This document shows, piece after piece, positions 42,172-51,416 of a DNA stretch of 64,000 nt. This stretch comes from Thiemannella venezuelensis (GTDB lineage: Bacteria; Actinomycetota; Actinomycetes; Streptosporangiales; Streptosporangiaceae). Location: the NCBI RefSeq assembly GCF_014203605.1, contig NZ_JACHJJ010000010.1, forward strand, positions 1 through 64,000. The letters run 5' to 3'. A program made the position numbers and the translations under genes. Below the pieces are notes generated by a model that saw only the letters and a program-made list of their open reading frames with translations, ran no database searches and was not told the origin of the DNA. How positions within the stretch are numbered: the stretch's first letter is position 1; each line of letters opens with the position of its first letter.

Positions 42172-43233
42172 CTACCCGGAGGCGCCCCTCTTGCGCCACA
42201 ACCGCAGCGCGGTGCGCACGGCCGTGATGACCGCCGAGCCCACGGCGCCCACCAGCGGCTCGCGCTCCTCCTCGGCGGTGGGGCCGGGGTCGGGCCCGCA
42301 GGGGGTGGAGTCGCCGGCCCGGCACGCTTCCAGCTGGGCGGCGAAGGCCAGGCCCAGGAAGAGGGCCATGGAGCTGAGGAAGGACCACAGCAGCAGCGCC
42401 ATCACGGCGGTGAGCGGGCCGTAGGTGGCGCCGAAGGTTCCGCTGCTCTCGGTGTACAGGGCCAGCAGCAGGGTGAAGCCCGTCCACAGGACCAGGGCGA
42501 CCAGGGCCCCGAAGGCCAGCCAGGTATGGCCGGGCTGCCTGCGGCGCGGGGCGGCGCGGAACAGCACGGAGGTGGACAGCAGGGCGAGCAGGAAACCGAC
42601 CGGCCAGCGCACCAGTGCGAAGGCGCTGCGGGTGCCCTCGTCCCAGAGGTAGACCTCGGCCAGGGCGCGGCCGATCGCGCCGCCGCCGACCATCGCGACG
42701 AAGCCCGCCGTCATGAAGGAGCCCGCGGTCAGTGCCATCAGCAGGGCCCGGCCGTACTTGCGGTGGAACGGGCGGTCCCGCTCGACGCCGTAGATGCGGT
42801 TGGCGCCGCGCTCGACCTGCGCCATGGCGCTGGTCAGCGAGGCCAGCGCGGTGGCCAGGCCGAGCCACAGGGCGAGGGTGCCGCCGGTCCTGCCGGCCTG
42901 CCGGTGGCTGTCTCCCAGCACGTCCCGGACGGCCTCGACGCCGGGACCGGGGGCCAGGTGGCTCAGCGTCAGCTCCAGGACCTGGCCCAGGCGCTCCTGG
43001 TCGATCACCGAGCTCAGCCCGACCAGGGCGATGGCGCCGGGAATGACCGACAGGCAGACCTGGAAGGCCAGCGCGCGGGAGTTGGTGAGGCCGTCGCCGT
43101 ACCGGAACCTGGTGTAGGAGTCGCGTGCCAGGTGCCAGCGGCCGTAGGCCCGCAGCGTCTCCCAGGCATGGTCGGCGGAGAGCTCGTCGCCGTTCATGCT
43201 CCGCGTCTGCGGCACTCTTGTCGCGGTTCCCAT
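42172..43233 (-). CDS. YihY/virulence factor BrkB-family membrane protein
   Basis: 353 residues. Actinomycete members of this family typically begin MGTATRVPQTRSM, as here, which supports ATG 43233 although its ribosome site is weak. Six hydrophobic segments fall within the family region (about 55-330): FQVCLSVIPGAIALVG, GTLALWLGLATALASL, TAGSFMTAGFVAMVGGG and others. The C-terminus is charged. BrkB/YihY proteins have unproven biochemical roles; the older RNase BN name is wrong. It is divergent from the SDR gene. Confidence 0.85.
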   Translation of the reverse strand: MGTATRVPQTRSMNGDELSADHAWETLRAYGRWHLARDSYTRFRYGDGLTNSRALAFQVCLSVIPGAIALVGLSSVIDQERLGQVLELTLSHLAPGPGVEAVRDVLGDSHRQAGRTGGTLALWLGLATALASLTSAMAQVERGANRIYGVERDRPFHRKYGRALLMALTAGSFMTAGFVAMVGGGAIGRALAEVYLWDEGTRSAFALVRWPVGFLLALLSTSVLFRAAPRRRQPGHTWLAFGALVALVLWTGFTLLLALYTESSGTFGATYGPLTAVMALLLWSFLSSMALFLGLAFAAQLEACRAGDSTPCGPDPGPTAEEEREPLVGAVGSAVITAVRTALRLWRKRGASG

Positions 43234-43431
43234 ACCGGTGAGAAGAATGCCGGAAAAGTAACCTCCTGGCCAGTCGGCGGGGCCGTCCTCTCCTGAACCT
43301 ACCGCTTGCTTGGTTAAGGGACTACTCTCGACGTGAGTCCCACGCAGGGGAACCGCGGGCGGGCCCCTGCTCCGCACGCACCCGGACGGACGGACGGCGC
43401 CGCCGCCGTCGGCGACCGACCAGGAGGCCCC

Positions 43432-44259
43432 ATGGCAGGCACCACCCCGCTGGCCGGCACGGCGGCGCTGATCACCGGTGGCGGCAGCGGCATCGGGCTG
43501 GCATGCGCGCGCCGCCTGGCCGCCGACGGCGCCGCGGTCACCATCTGCGGCCGGACCGAGTCACGGCTGAAGGAGGCCGCCGGGACGATCGGCGCGCGCT
43601 ACGTCGTCGCCGACGTCACCGACGAGGAGCAGATCGCGGCGGCGGTGCGGTTCGCCGCCGCGCCCGCACCGCTGCGCGCCGTCGTGCACAGCGCGGGCGG
43701 TTCCACCTCGATCGGCCCCCTGCCGCGACTGGACGCCGACGCCTGGCGGGCCACGCTGGAGCTGAACGCCACCGGCACGATGCTCACCCTCAAGCACGCC
43801 GCCCGCGCCATGGCCCGCAACGACCCCCGGGGCGGCGCGTTCGTGGCGATCTCGTCGATCGCGGCCTCCACCACCCACCGCTGGTTCGGCGCGTACGGGG
43901 TGTCGAAGGCGGCCGTGGACCACCTGGTGAAGCTGGGCGCCGACGAGCTGGGGCCGGTGGGCGTACGCGTCAACGGCATCCGGCCCGGCCTGGTCCGCAC
44001 CGAGCTGGTCGCGGGCATCACCGACCCCGGTCCCGTTCTGGACGACTACCTGGCCTGCATGCCGCTGGGCAGGATCGGCGAGCCCGGCGACATCGCCGAG
44101 GCCGCCCGGTTCCTGGCCGGGCCCGAGTCGTCGTGGATCACCGGCCAGGTGGTCGACGCGGACGGCGGCCACCATCTGCGCCGCGGTCCCGACTACCGCG
44201 CGATCTTCGAGCCCATGTTCGGCGCCGACGCGCTGCACGGAGCGCCCCCCGAGGAGTGA
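43432..44259 (+). CDS. Short-chain dehydrogenase/reductase
   Basis: 275 residues of classical SDR. The cofactor loop is TGGGSGIGLACA at about 15, NAG-like HSAGGS is at about 88, and the catalytic SSIAAS-YGVSK pair (Ser about 143, YxxxK about 156-160) is present. Asp-free CGRTESR after beta-2 suggests NADP(H) preference, an inference. The tail ...GQVVDADGGHHLRRG resembles mycofactocin- or acyl-associated actinomycete SDRs. AGGAGG precedes ATG 43432. The acyl-CoA synthetase gene follows after 33 bases, so both probably act in one catabolic route on an alcohol, aldehyde or acid. Confidence 0.88.
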   Translation: MAGTTPLAGTAALITGGGSGIGLACARRLAADGAAVTICGRTESRLKEAAGTIGARYVVADVTDEEQIAAAVRFAAAPAPLRAVVHSAGGSTSIGPLPRLDADAWRATLELNATGTMLTLKHAARAMARNDPRGGAFVAISSIAASTTHRWFGAYGVSKAAVDHLVKLGADELGPVGVRVNGIRPGLVRTELVAGITDPGPVLDDYLACMPLGRIGEPGDIAEAARFLAGPESSWITGQVVDADGGHHLRRGPDYRAIFEPMFGADALHGAPPEE

Positions 44260-44292
44260 GCCCATGAGGAACCCGCGTTCCGGGAGTACGGC

Positions 44293-45885
44293 ATGGTGAG
44301 AGACGCGCCCGCGGCAGGGCGCTCGTTCAACCTGGCCGACCTGTTCGAGGTGGTGGCCGACGCCTGCCCCGACCGGCCGGCGCTGGTCGCCTCCGGAGGG
44401 CCGCCCGAGCGGCGGCTGACCTACGCCGAGCTGGACGCGCGCGCCAACCGGGTCGCCCACCACCTGGCCGCGGCCGGGGTGGGACCCGGCGACCACGTGG
44501 GCGTCCTCGCCTACAACCGGGCCGAGTGGGTCGAGACGATGATCGGCTGCTTCAAGCTGCGCGCCGTCCCGGTCAACGTCAACTACCGCTATGTCACCGG
44601 CGAGCTGACGTACCTGCTCGGCAACGCCCGCTGCGTCGCGCTCGTCGCCGAACACTCGCTGCTGCCGGGCGTCGACCGCGACCGGCTCCCGGGGCTGCGC
44701 CACGTCCTGACCGTCGGCGGCGACACCGTCGGCGGCGCCGACGACTACGAGGACGCGCTGGCGGCGGCGTCGCCGGAGCGCGGCTTCGGGCCGCGCTCTT
44801 CGGACGACCCGTACCTGCTCTACACCGGCGGCACCACGGGTCTGCCCAAGGGGGTGATGTGGCGGTGCGAGGACATCTTCGTCGCCGCCATGGGCGGCGG
44901 GAACTACGGGGGGCCGCCGGTGTCCGCGCCGGAGGAACTGGCGGCGTGCGCCGCCCGCGACCCGCTGCGGGCGCAGGTGCACGCGCCGCTCATGCACGGC
45001 GGCGGCCAGTGGATCACCTGGATCACCCTCACCACCGGCGGCACGGTGGTGCTGTGGACCGGCCGGCACTTCGACGCCCGTCTCGCCCTCGGCCTCGCGA
45101 TACGCGAGCGCTCCCAGATCCTCATGCTGGTCGGCGACGGCATGGCCCGCCCGGTCGTCCGGGAGCTGGAGGGCGGCGAGTATCCCGGGCTCGAGCTGTT
45201 CGCGTTCGGATCGGGCGGTGCGCCGCTGTCCGACGACGTCAAGGAACGGCTGACGGCGGCGGTGCCCGGCGCGTACGTCTCCGACAACCTCGGCGGTTCG
45301 GAGACCGGCGCCATGGGGCCCTCGCTCGGTGACGGGCGCTTCCGGCTGGGCCCGGAGTTCGCGGTGCTGGGCCCGGATCTCACACCGGTCGGCCCCGGGC
45401 AGGAGGGAGTGGTGGCGAGGACCGGCCACATCCCCCTCGCCTACTGGGACGACCCGGTCAAGACGGAGGAGACCTTCGTGACCGGGCCGGACGGGCGGCG
45501 CTGGGCGCTGCAGGGCGACCATGCCCGCGTCGAGGACGACGGATCGGTCACCCTGCTGGGCCGCGGCTCCCTGGTCATCAACACCGGCGGGGAGAAGGTG
45601 TTCGCCGAAGAGGTCGAGACCGCGTTGCGCGCCCACCCCGCCGTGACCGACACCATCGTCGTCGGCGTCCCGGACGCGCGGCTCGGCCGGCGCGTCACCG
45701 CCGTGGTGGTGCCCGCCGGACCGGTGACCGAGGAGGTGCTGGCCGCGCACTGCCGGACCCGGCTGGCCGGGTACAAGACACCGCGCGCCTTCCACTTCGT
45801 GGAGCACATCGAGCGCACGCCCGTCGGCAAACCCGACTACGCCTGGGCCCGTTCGGTGGCCACCGGAGGAGACGGAACCGGGTGA
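44293..45885 (+). CDS. Acyl-CoA synthetase (ANL superfamily)
   Basis: 530 residues. Motifs: LYTGGTTGLPKGVMWR at about 178, SGGAPLSD at about 312, LGGSETGAMG, GRGSLVINTGGEKVF and the C-terminal RTPVGKPDYAWA, which holds the catalytic Lys region. The P-loop YTGGTTGLPKG and the following MWR are typical of the FadD3/FadD19-like group of actinobacterial acyl-CoA synthetases that act on steroid or branched acids; this substrate is inference. It is paired with the SDR gene at 43432. ATG 44293 has GGGAG upstream; an adjacent GTG at 44296 is the alternative. Confidence 0.88.
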   Translation: MVRDAPAAGRSFNLADLFEVVADACPDRPALVASGGPPERRLTYAELDARANRVAHHLAAAGVGPGDHVGVLAYNRAEWVETMIGCFKLRAVPVNVNYRYVTGELTYLLGNARCVALVAEHSLLPGVDRDRLPGLRHVLTVGGDTVGGADDYEDALAAASPERGFGPRSSDDPYLLYTGGTTGLPKGVMWRCEDIFVAAMGGGNYGGPPVSAPEELAACAARDPLRAQVHAPLMHGGGQWITWITLTTGGTVVLWTGRHFDARLALGLAIRERSQILMLVGDGMARPVVRELEGGEYPGLELFAFGSGGAPLSDDVKERLTAAVPGAYVSDNLGGSETGAMGPSLGDGRFRLGPEFAVLGPDLTPVGPGQEGVVARTGHIPLAYWDDPVKTEETFVTGPDGRRWALQGDHARVEDDGSVTLLGRGSLVINTGGEKVFAEEVETALRAHPAVTDTIVVGVPDARLGRRVTAVVVPAGPVTEEVLAAHCRTRLAGYKTPRAFHFVEHIERTPVGKPDYAWARSVATGGDGTG

Positions 45886-45963
45886 CCCGCCGAGGCAGCC
45901 GGCCGGGGCGGAGAGGCCGCCGGACCGCTGGACATCCTCCGGCGGGCGGCGCACCCTGGACCT

Positions 45964-46173
45964 ATGACCCCACGTGGCACCGGCCGTCCCGGGCACCGCG
46001 GCTCGGGCGGCACGAGCAGCCTGCCTCTCCGGATACTGGAGGAGATGGACGGAGGGCTGCTGCGGAAACTGCTCGACGCGCGCATACCCCGCTCCTGGAC
46101 GCTCCAGCCCTGCAGCGGGTTCGACCCGCCGCCCGACCTGGACGAGCGGAAGGCGCGCGTCCGCCGGAGGTGA
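45964..46173 (+). CDS. Possible small protein, unrecognised
   Basis: 69 residues. High third-position GC and a regular amphipathic middle (LRILEEMDGGLLRKLLDAR) suggest it may be real, but the ribosome site is weak and no domain is recognised. It lies alone between the acyl-CoA synthetase and the lipoprotein. Treat as a candidate only. Confidence 0.35.
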   Translation: MTPRGTGRPGHRGSGGTSSLPLRILEEMDGGLLRKLLDARIPRSWTLQPCSGFDPPPDLDERKARVRRR

Positions 46174-46274
46174 CGGCTGCCGGCGCTCCCCGCCGTCCGG
46201 CCGGAAACCGCCGTGCCGTTCCTGAACGGCGCCCGCGAAGGCGCGGCCCGGCGCCGCGCGGACGGGAGCGGAAG

Positions 46275-46727
46275 GTGAACCGGACGGGCAAGGGCTGCGT
46301 ATCCCGGGACGTGAAGACGTATCCGTGCATCGCCGTCCTCGCTCTCGCGGCCGCCCTCTCCGCGGCCTGCTCGTCCGCACGGGACGCGCCGGCCGGAGGG
46401 TACGGCCAGGCCGCGCCCGGGGGGAGGCCGCCCACCGTCGAGGAACTGGCCGCCAAGGTCGGCTGCGAGCCGAAGATCCAGATCGAGGCGGCCGAGTTGC
46501 GGCAGGGGCACTGCAGGACATCGGCGGGGGAGTTCTTCCTCACCACGTTCGCCACCCAGCAGGGCAAGGACGAGTGGATGGACGCCGCTCCCGAGTACAA
46601 CCCGCACCTGGTCGGGAACCTGTGGACCGCGCTGTCCAGCCGCGCGGTGCTGGAGCGCGTCCGGCAGAAGCTGGGCGGCGACCTGCACCTGAAGGACCAC
46701 AGGACCGGGACGCCCGCCCCCGGCTGA
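46275..46727 (+). CDS. Putative lipoprotein
   Basis: 150 residues from GTG 46275 (GGGAG 6 bases upstream). A type II signal peptide has hydrophobic core CIAVLALAAALSAAC with lipobox LSAAC at about residues 28-32. The mature part (about 118 residues) begins SSARDAPAGGYG and contains VEELAAKVGCEP and HCRTSAGEFFLTTFATQQGKD, suggesting a small disulfide-linked fold with two cysteines. No family recognised. The alternative start is GTG 46311, which would shorten the n-region. It is expected on the outer face of the membrane. Confidence 0.75.
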   Translation: MNRTGKGCVSRDVKTYPCIAVLALAAALSAACSSARDAPAGGYGQAAPGGRPPTVEELAAKVGCEPKIQIEAAELRQGHCRTSAGEFFLTTFATQQGKDEWMDAAPEYNPHLVGNLWTALSSRAVLERVRQKLGGDLHLKDHRTGTPAPG

Positions 46728-46845
46728 CCCGCCTCCGCGCCCGCCGCCCCGCGCGGAGCCGGGTCGGCGAGATCAACAGCCTCGGACGAGCCCAACGGCC
46801 GGGGCGACGCCGAGCTCACCGCCCTGCTGCGGTACGGCGGGCAGG

Positions 46846-48105
46846 TCAGTACGGCAGGTAGTAGGTGAGCACGTCGGCGGTGAGCGGCGGGAACAGCGTG
46901 CGGAACAGCTCCTCGTCGGGGCCGGGATAGACGTCGGGACGGATCCGGGAGAGCCCGTCGATCCCGTGCGGGCCCAGCAGCAGCGCCGGCAGGTGGTCGG
47001 GCGCCACCCCCGCGCCGCCCGCGGCTCCGGGCCCCTGCATCGCGCCGCCGACGGCGACCGCCCCCAGACCGTCGGCGCCGACCGGTATCCGGTAGTGGGA
47101 GCCGAAGGCGGAGATGACGATGTCACGGCCGGTACGGTCGATCCCGGCCGCCAGGAGGCGGTCCCACAGCACCGGCCGGAGCCGGTCCAGGAACGCCGCC
47201 ATGTCCGGGACACGGATGTAGTACTGCTCGGCCTGGGTCCGCCGCCCACCGGTGAGGAGGCCGCTCCACGCCGCCGCGGTCACCGTGCCCGCCCGCTCGA
47301 CGGCCCGGACCTGCCCGCCGGGTACGAGGGCGGACACGCCGCGGAGCAGGTCCAGCGCCGCCGCCTCGTCGAGCGCGGCGGCCTCGGCCAGGAGCACCTC
47401 GTCGTCGTCCGGCGGCGTGGCGCGCCCGACGGCGGCGACGCCGCCGCCGCGCTCCACCACCCAGAGCGTGCTCGCCTCGTGGGCCAGCAGCCACCGCCAC
47501 CGCGCCGCCGGGTGCGGCACGGCCACGTCGAACCCGCTCTGCGCCGCGTCCTGCAGAGCCGCCATCGCCGGGACGTCCGACGGCCGGGCGGCCCGGAACA
47601 CCGACGCACCGCCGGGCGCACCATCACCGGTCCCGCCGGCCGGCCACGAGCGCAGGACCGGCGCGGGCGGGATGTCGACGGCGTACTCGTAGCCGAACAG
47701 GCGGTAGAAGTACGGGATCCCGATCATCACCTGCAGCACGTGGCCCCGGGCGGCGGAACGCTCGTGCGCCCACCGCATCAGCGCCCGCACGAGCCCGCGC
47801 CCCTCGTACTCCCGGTCCGTGGCGACCAGCTCGACCTGGCCCGCGGGAAGCCGTACGTCGGCGACGCGCAGTTCCTCGTCGAGGAGCGTCGCGGTGGACA
47901 CGACCCGGTCGCCGTCGACCACCACGGCGCAGGCGGGCCATCCGGCGTCGGGATCCGTCACGACCAGCCGGTGGTCGAGGGCGTCGGCGGGCTCGCCGCG
48001 CTCGGCGAGGAGCGCGCCGATCTGGTCGAGGTCCTCGGGGCGGGCCTGCCTCAGGACGAGACCGTCGGCCAGGGTGATGGGCGGGGGTGCGGCAGTCGCG
48101 GTCAC
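46846..48105 (-). CDS. GNAT acetyltransferase, Eis-like two-domain
   Basis: 419 residues. The N-terminal GNAT domain (about 10-160) has VELVATDREYEGRGLVRALMRWAH, the acetyl-CoA loop (V-x-x-x-Y-x-G-x-G-L), then a second GNAT-like half and a sterol carrier-like tail. Eis-type enzymes acetylate amines of aminoglycosides or proteins. The domain arrangement fits, but substrate is unknown. GTG 48105 has no strong ribosome site. The reading frame is clean and long for the strand. Confidence 0.82.
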   Translation of the reverse strand: MTATAAPPPITLADGLVLRQARPEDLDQIGALLAERGEPADALDHRLVVTDPDAGWPACAVVVDGDRVVSTATLLDEELRVADVRLPAGQVELVATDREYEGRGLVRALMRWAHERSAARGHVLQVMIGIPYFYRLFGYEYAVDIPPAPVLRSWPAGGTGDGAPGGASVFRAARPSDVPAMAALQDAAQSGFDVAVPHPAARWRWLLAHEASTLWVVERGGGVAAVGRATPPDDDEVLLAEAAALDEAAALDLLRGVSALVPGGQVRAVERAGTVTAAAWSGLLTGGRRTQAEQYYIRVPDMAAFLDRLRPVLWDRLLAAGIDRTGRDIVISAFGSHYRIPVGADGLGAVAVGGAMQGPGAAGGAGVAPDHLPALLLGPHGIDGLSRIRPDVYPGPDEELFRTLFPPLTADVLTYYLPY

Positions 48106-48248
48106 GGCGGGAACTATCCCACCGCCCGGCCGGCCCGTCCATCGGTTTTCGCAGCGGCCCGCGGGCGCGTCCCGGCGGCGTACGCGGCGCCGCCGGCGTA
48201 CGCGGCGGCCGGTGCGGGCATCCGGTGCGGCGCCGGGGATCCACAGGC

Positions 48249-48530
48249 GGTGTTCATCCGCGCGTCCACGCCCCGCACGAGCTGCACATCCGGCGGCTCG
48301 CCGTCTCCCTCACCACCGAGCCGGTACGGCAGGCCGGGCTCGAACTGACCTACGAGGCGCTCGTCGCGGATCCGGAGCGCGAGCTGCGCCGGATCCGCGC
48401 GTTCCTCGGCATCGGCTTCGACCCCGGCATGCTCAGGTACGGCGAGCACGACCACGGCGCGTTCGAGAAGGGCATCGGGGACTGGCGGGACAAGATCCGC
48501 GGCGGGCGGGGTTCCCCGGCCGCCCGCCGC
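48249..48530 (+). pseudogene. C-terminal remnant of a sulfotransferase gene
   Basis: In one frame the sequence reads LTYEALVADPERELRRI, FLGIGFDPGML and HDHGAFEKGIGDWRDKI, the C-terminal signature of sulfotransferases of the Stf0/PAPS type. The N-terminal PAPS-binding loop is missing and the frame runs into the opposing permease gene without a proper end. It looks like a truncated relic at the edge of the transporter locus. Its limits are approximate. Confidence 0.6.
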
Positions 48531-48538
48531 GGAGCCGG

Positions 48539-49798
48539 TCAGCCGGCCTGGGCGCCGGCGCGGCGCTTGGCCCAGACGTCGAGGGCGACGGCGGCCAGCA
48601 GGACGAGGCCCTTGAAGAGCATGACCTGCTCGCTCGGCGCGCCGATGAGGGACATGCCGTTGTTGATCACGGCCATGATGAGGCCGCCGGTGATCGCGCC
48701 GACCACCTTGCCGACGCCGCCCTGGACGGCGGCGCCGCCGATGAACGCCGCCGCGATGGCGTCGAGCTCGAAGCTGTTGCCGGCCGTGGGGCCCGCCTGG
48801 TTGAGGCGCCCGGCGAAGATGATCCCGGCGATCGCGGAGAGCACGCCCATGTTCACGAAGAGCCAGAACGTGACGGACTTGACGTTGATGCCGGACAGGC
48901 GAGCGGCGTGCAGGTTGCCGCCGATGGCGTAGATGTGCCGGCCGAAGACGGCGCGGTTGGTGACCAGGGTGTAGCCCACGACGAGGAAGGCCAGGAGGAC
49001 CAGGACCCAGGGGAGGTTCTTGAACCGGGCCAGCTGCACGATCACCACCAGCACCACGGCGGAGGCGGCGGCCATCTTGAGGGCGAACAGGAGCGGCGAG
49101 TCGACCGGCTGCCGGTAGCCGATGCGCCCCTGGCGGGCGCGCCACTGGCTGCCGACGATCGCGGCCACGGCGGCGAGGCCGACGAGGAGGGTGATCAGGT
49201 CGGCGCCGCCGAGCGGGCCCAGGCCGACGTTGCCGAGGTAGCCCTCGACGAAGCCGTTGGAGAGGGTGCGGACCTCGTCGGGGAAGGGGCCGATGCCCTG
49301 GTTGCCGAGCACGGTCAGCGTCAGCGCCCGGAACACCAGCATCCCGGCGAGGGTGACGATGAAGGCGGGGATGCCGAAATAGGCGACCCAGTAGCCCTGC
49401 CAGGCGCCGATCAGCGCGCCGGCGATGAGCGTGATGAGCAGGGCCAGCGGCCACGCGACGTCCATCTCGACCATCAGGACCGCCGAGATCGCGCCGCTGA
49501 GCGCCACCACCGATCCCACGGACAGGTCGATGTGACCGGCGATGATGATCAGGATCATGCCGATCGCCAGGACCAGGATGTAGGAGTTCTGCACCATGAT
49601 GTTCGAGATGTTCTGCGGACTGAGCAGTTCACCCTCGGTCAGGATGGAGAACAGAACGATGATCAGCGCGAAGGCGATGTAGATGCCGCTCTGCCGCAGG
49701 TTGACGGAGAAACGGCCGGCGGACGCCTTCGCGGCCGGGGGCGGGGGAGATCCGCCGCCCGGCAGGGTTTCCACCGAGGCCTTCTCGACGCTCGTCAT
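48539..49798 (-). CDS. gguB: Sugar ABC transporter permease (MmsB/GguB/XylH-type)
   Basis: 419 residues with about ten hydrophobic segments. The permease signature is GHIDLSVGSVVALSGAIS at about 95, and ELDAIAAAFIGGAAVQGGVG is near the end. The substrate-binding and ATPase genes of the same type lie upstream on the same strand, so the three make one carbohydrate uptake system, probably for arabinose or xylose given the araBAD genes and shared operators. ATG 49798 has AAGGAATAACGGCC upstream and starts 5 bases after the ATPase stop. The small N-terminal extension (about 30 residues) is poorly conserved. Confidence 0.9.
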   Translation of the reverse strand: MTSVEKASVETLPGGGSPPPPAAKASAGRFSVNLRQSGIYIAFALIIVLFSILTEGELLSPQNISNIMVQNSYILVLAIGMILIIIAGHIDLSVGSVVALSGAISAVLMVEMDVAWPLALLITLIAGALIGAWQGYWVAYFGIPAFIVTLAGMLVFRALTLTVLGNQGIGPFPDEVRTLSNGFVEGYLGNVGLGPLGGADLITLLVGLAAVAAIVGSQWRARQGRIGYRQPVDSPLLFALKMAAASAVVLVVIVQLARFKNLPWVLVLLAFLVVGYTLVTNRAVFGRHIYAIGGNLHAARLSGINVKSVTFWLFVNMGVLSAIAGIIFAGRLNQAGPTAGNSFELDAIAAAFIGGAAVQGGVGKVVGAITGGLIMAVINNGMSLIGAPSEQVMLFKGLVLLAAVALDVWAKRRAGAQAG

Positions 49799-49803
49799 GG
49801 CCG

Positions 49804-51333
49804 TTATTCCTTTTCCCTCGTCATGAATTGCATGAGCCGTTCCTGGGTCGCCTCGGCCCGCGGCAGCTCACCGGTGATCCGCCCGGCCGACATGGCGTAG
49901 ATGCGGTCGCAGAGACCGAGCAGCTCGGGGAGTTCCGAGGAGATCACCAGGATGGCCTTCCCCTGGTCGGCCAGCTCGTTGATGATGGTGTAGATCTCGT
50001 ACTTGGCGCCCACGTCGATGCCGCGGGTGGGCTCGTCGAGGATCAGCACGTCGGGGTCAGTGAAGATCCACTTCGACAGCACCACCTTCTGCTGGTTGCC
50101 GCCGCTGAGCTGCCCGGTGATCGACGAGACGCTCGGGGCCTTGATGTTCATGCTCGCCCGGAAGCCGTCGGCGACCTCGTGCTCCTCGTTGCCGTTGATC
50201 CAGCCGCCCTTGGCGAGCTTCTTCAGCGCCGCGGCCGAGACGTTGCGCTTGATGTCCTCGATGAGGTTGAGCCCGTACCGCTTGCGGTCCTCGGTGGCGT
50301 AGGCGATGCCGTGGGCGATCGCCTCGCGGACCGAGCCGATCCGGATCTCCCGGCCGTCCTTGTACACGCGCCCGGAGACGTCCACCCCGTAGCTCCGGCC
50401 GAACAGGCTCATCGCCAGCTCGGTGCGGCCGGCGCCCATCAGGCCGGCCAGGCCGACGATCTCGCCGCGGCGCAGGGTCAGGCCGGCGCCGGAGACGACG
50501 GCGCGGTCGTGCTGGACGGGACTGTGCACCGTCCAGTCCTCGATCCGCAGCACCTCCTCGCCGATCGTCGGCTCGTGCGGCGGGTAGCGGTGCTCCAGGT
50601 CGCGCCCGACCATGCCGGAGATGATCCGGTCCTCGGTGACGTGGTCGGCCCTCATGTCGAGGGTCTCGATCGTCCGCCCGTCCCGGATGATGGTCGTGGA
50701 GTCGGCGACGGCCGCGATCTCGTTGAGCTTGTGCGAGATGATCACCGAGGTGATGCCCTCGTCGCGCAGCCCCCGCAGCAGGTTGAGCAGGTGCGCGGAG
50801 TCCTCGTCGTTGAGCGCGGCGGTCGGCTCGTCGAGGATGAGCAGGCGGACCTTCTTGGACAGGGCCTTGGCGATCTCGACCAGCTGCTGCTTGCCCACCC
50901 CGATGTCCATCGCGGCCGTCACCGGGTTCTCCCGCAGCCCGACCCGCTCCAGCAGCGCCGCGGCCTCGGCGTTGGTGCGGTTCCAGTCGATCAGTCCGCG
51001 GCGGGTCCGCTCGTTGCCGAGGAAGATGTTCTCGGCGATCGACAGGTAGGGGCTCAGCGCGAGTTCCTGGTGGATGATGACGATGCCGTGCCGCTCGCTG
51101 TCCCTGATGCCGGAGAAGCGGCACGGTTCCCCGTCGAAGTGGATCTCGCCCTCGTAGGTCCCGTGGGGGTAGACACCGGACAGGACCTTCATCAGCGTCG
51201 ACTTGCCGGCGCCGTTCTCCCCGCAGATGGCGTGTATCTCGCCTCTCCGGACCGCGAGGTTGACGTCCTGGAGGGCCTTGACGCCCGGGAAGGTCTTGGT
51301 GATCCCGCGCATCTGAAGTATGTGGTCGGTCAT
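49804..51333 (-). CDS. gguA: Sugar ABC transporter ATPase (MmsA/GguA/XylG-type, two domains)
   Basis: 509 residues with two nucleotide-binding domains. Domain 1 has Walker [10 protein letters not shown] at about 38 and DEPTAAL; domain 2 has a modified P-loop (GLMGAGRTE), LSGGNQQKV and [10 protein letters not shown]. This is the CUT2 layout for monosaccharides. ATG 51333 is chosen over the open frame to 51402 because [15 protein letters not shown] is where the domain begins and GGAG lies 10 bases upstream. A hairpin (51368-51397) separates it from the substrate-binding gene and may limit ATPase expression. Confidence 0.92.
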   Translation of the reverse strand: MTDHILQMRGITKTFPGVKALQDVNLAVRRGEIHAICGENGAGKSTLMKVLSGVYPHGTYEGEIHFDGEPCRFSGIRDSERHGIVIIHQELALSPYLSIAENIFLGNERTRRGLIDWNRTNAEAAALLERVGLRENPVTAAMDIGVGKQQLVEIAKALSKKVRLLILDEPTAALNDEDSAHLLNLLRGLRDEGITSVIISHKLNEIAAVADSTTIIRDGRTIETLDMRADHVTEDRIISGMVGRDLEHRYPPHEPTIGEEVLRIEDWTVHSPVQHDRAVVSGAGLTLRRGEIVGLAGLMGAGRTELAMSLFGRSYGVDVSGRVYKDGREIRIGSVREAIAHGIAYATEDRKRYGLNLIEDIKRNVSAAALKKLAKGGWINGNEEHEVADGFRASMNIKAPSVSSITGQLSGGNQQKVVLSKWIFTDPDVLILDEPTRGIDVGAKYEIYTIINELADQGKAILVISSELPELLGLCDRIYAMSAGRITGELPRAEATQERLMQFMTREKE

Positions 51334-51367
51334 CGCGTCCGTCTCCGCGTCGCTCTTCTCGCCGGGA

Positions 51368-51397
51368 CGGGTCCCCGGCCTGCCGGCCGGGGACCCG
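51368..51397. terminator. Hairpin between the substrate-binding and ATPase genes
   Basis: Perfect 13-bp stem CGGGTCCCCGGCC / GGCCGGGGACCCG with loop TGCC. Such intergenic hairpins commonly stabilise the 3' end of the abundant binding-protein mRNA and let only part of transcription pass on. Confidence 0.6.
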
Positions 51398-51416
51398 AAC
51401 ACGGGGTGCCGGTCTG

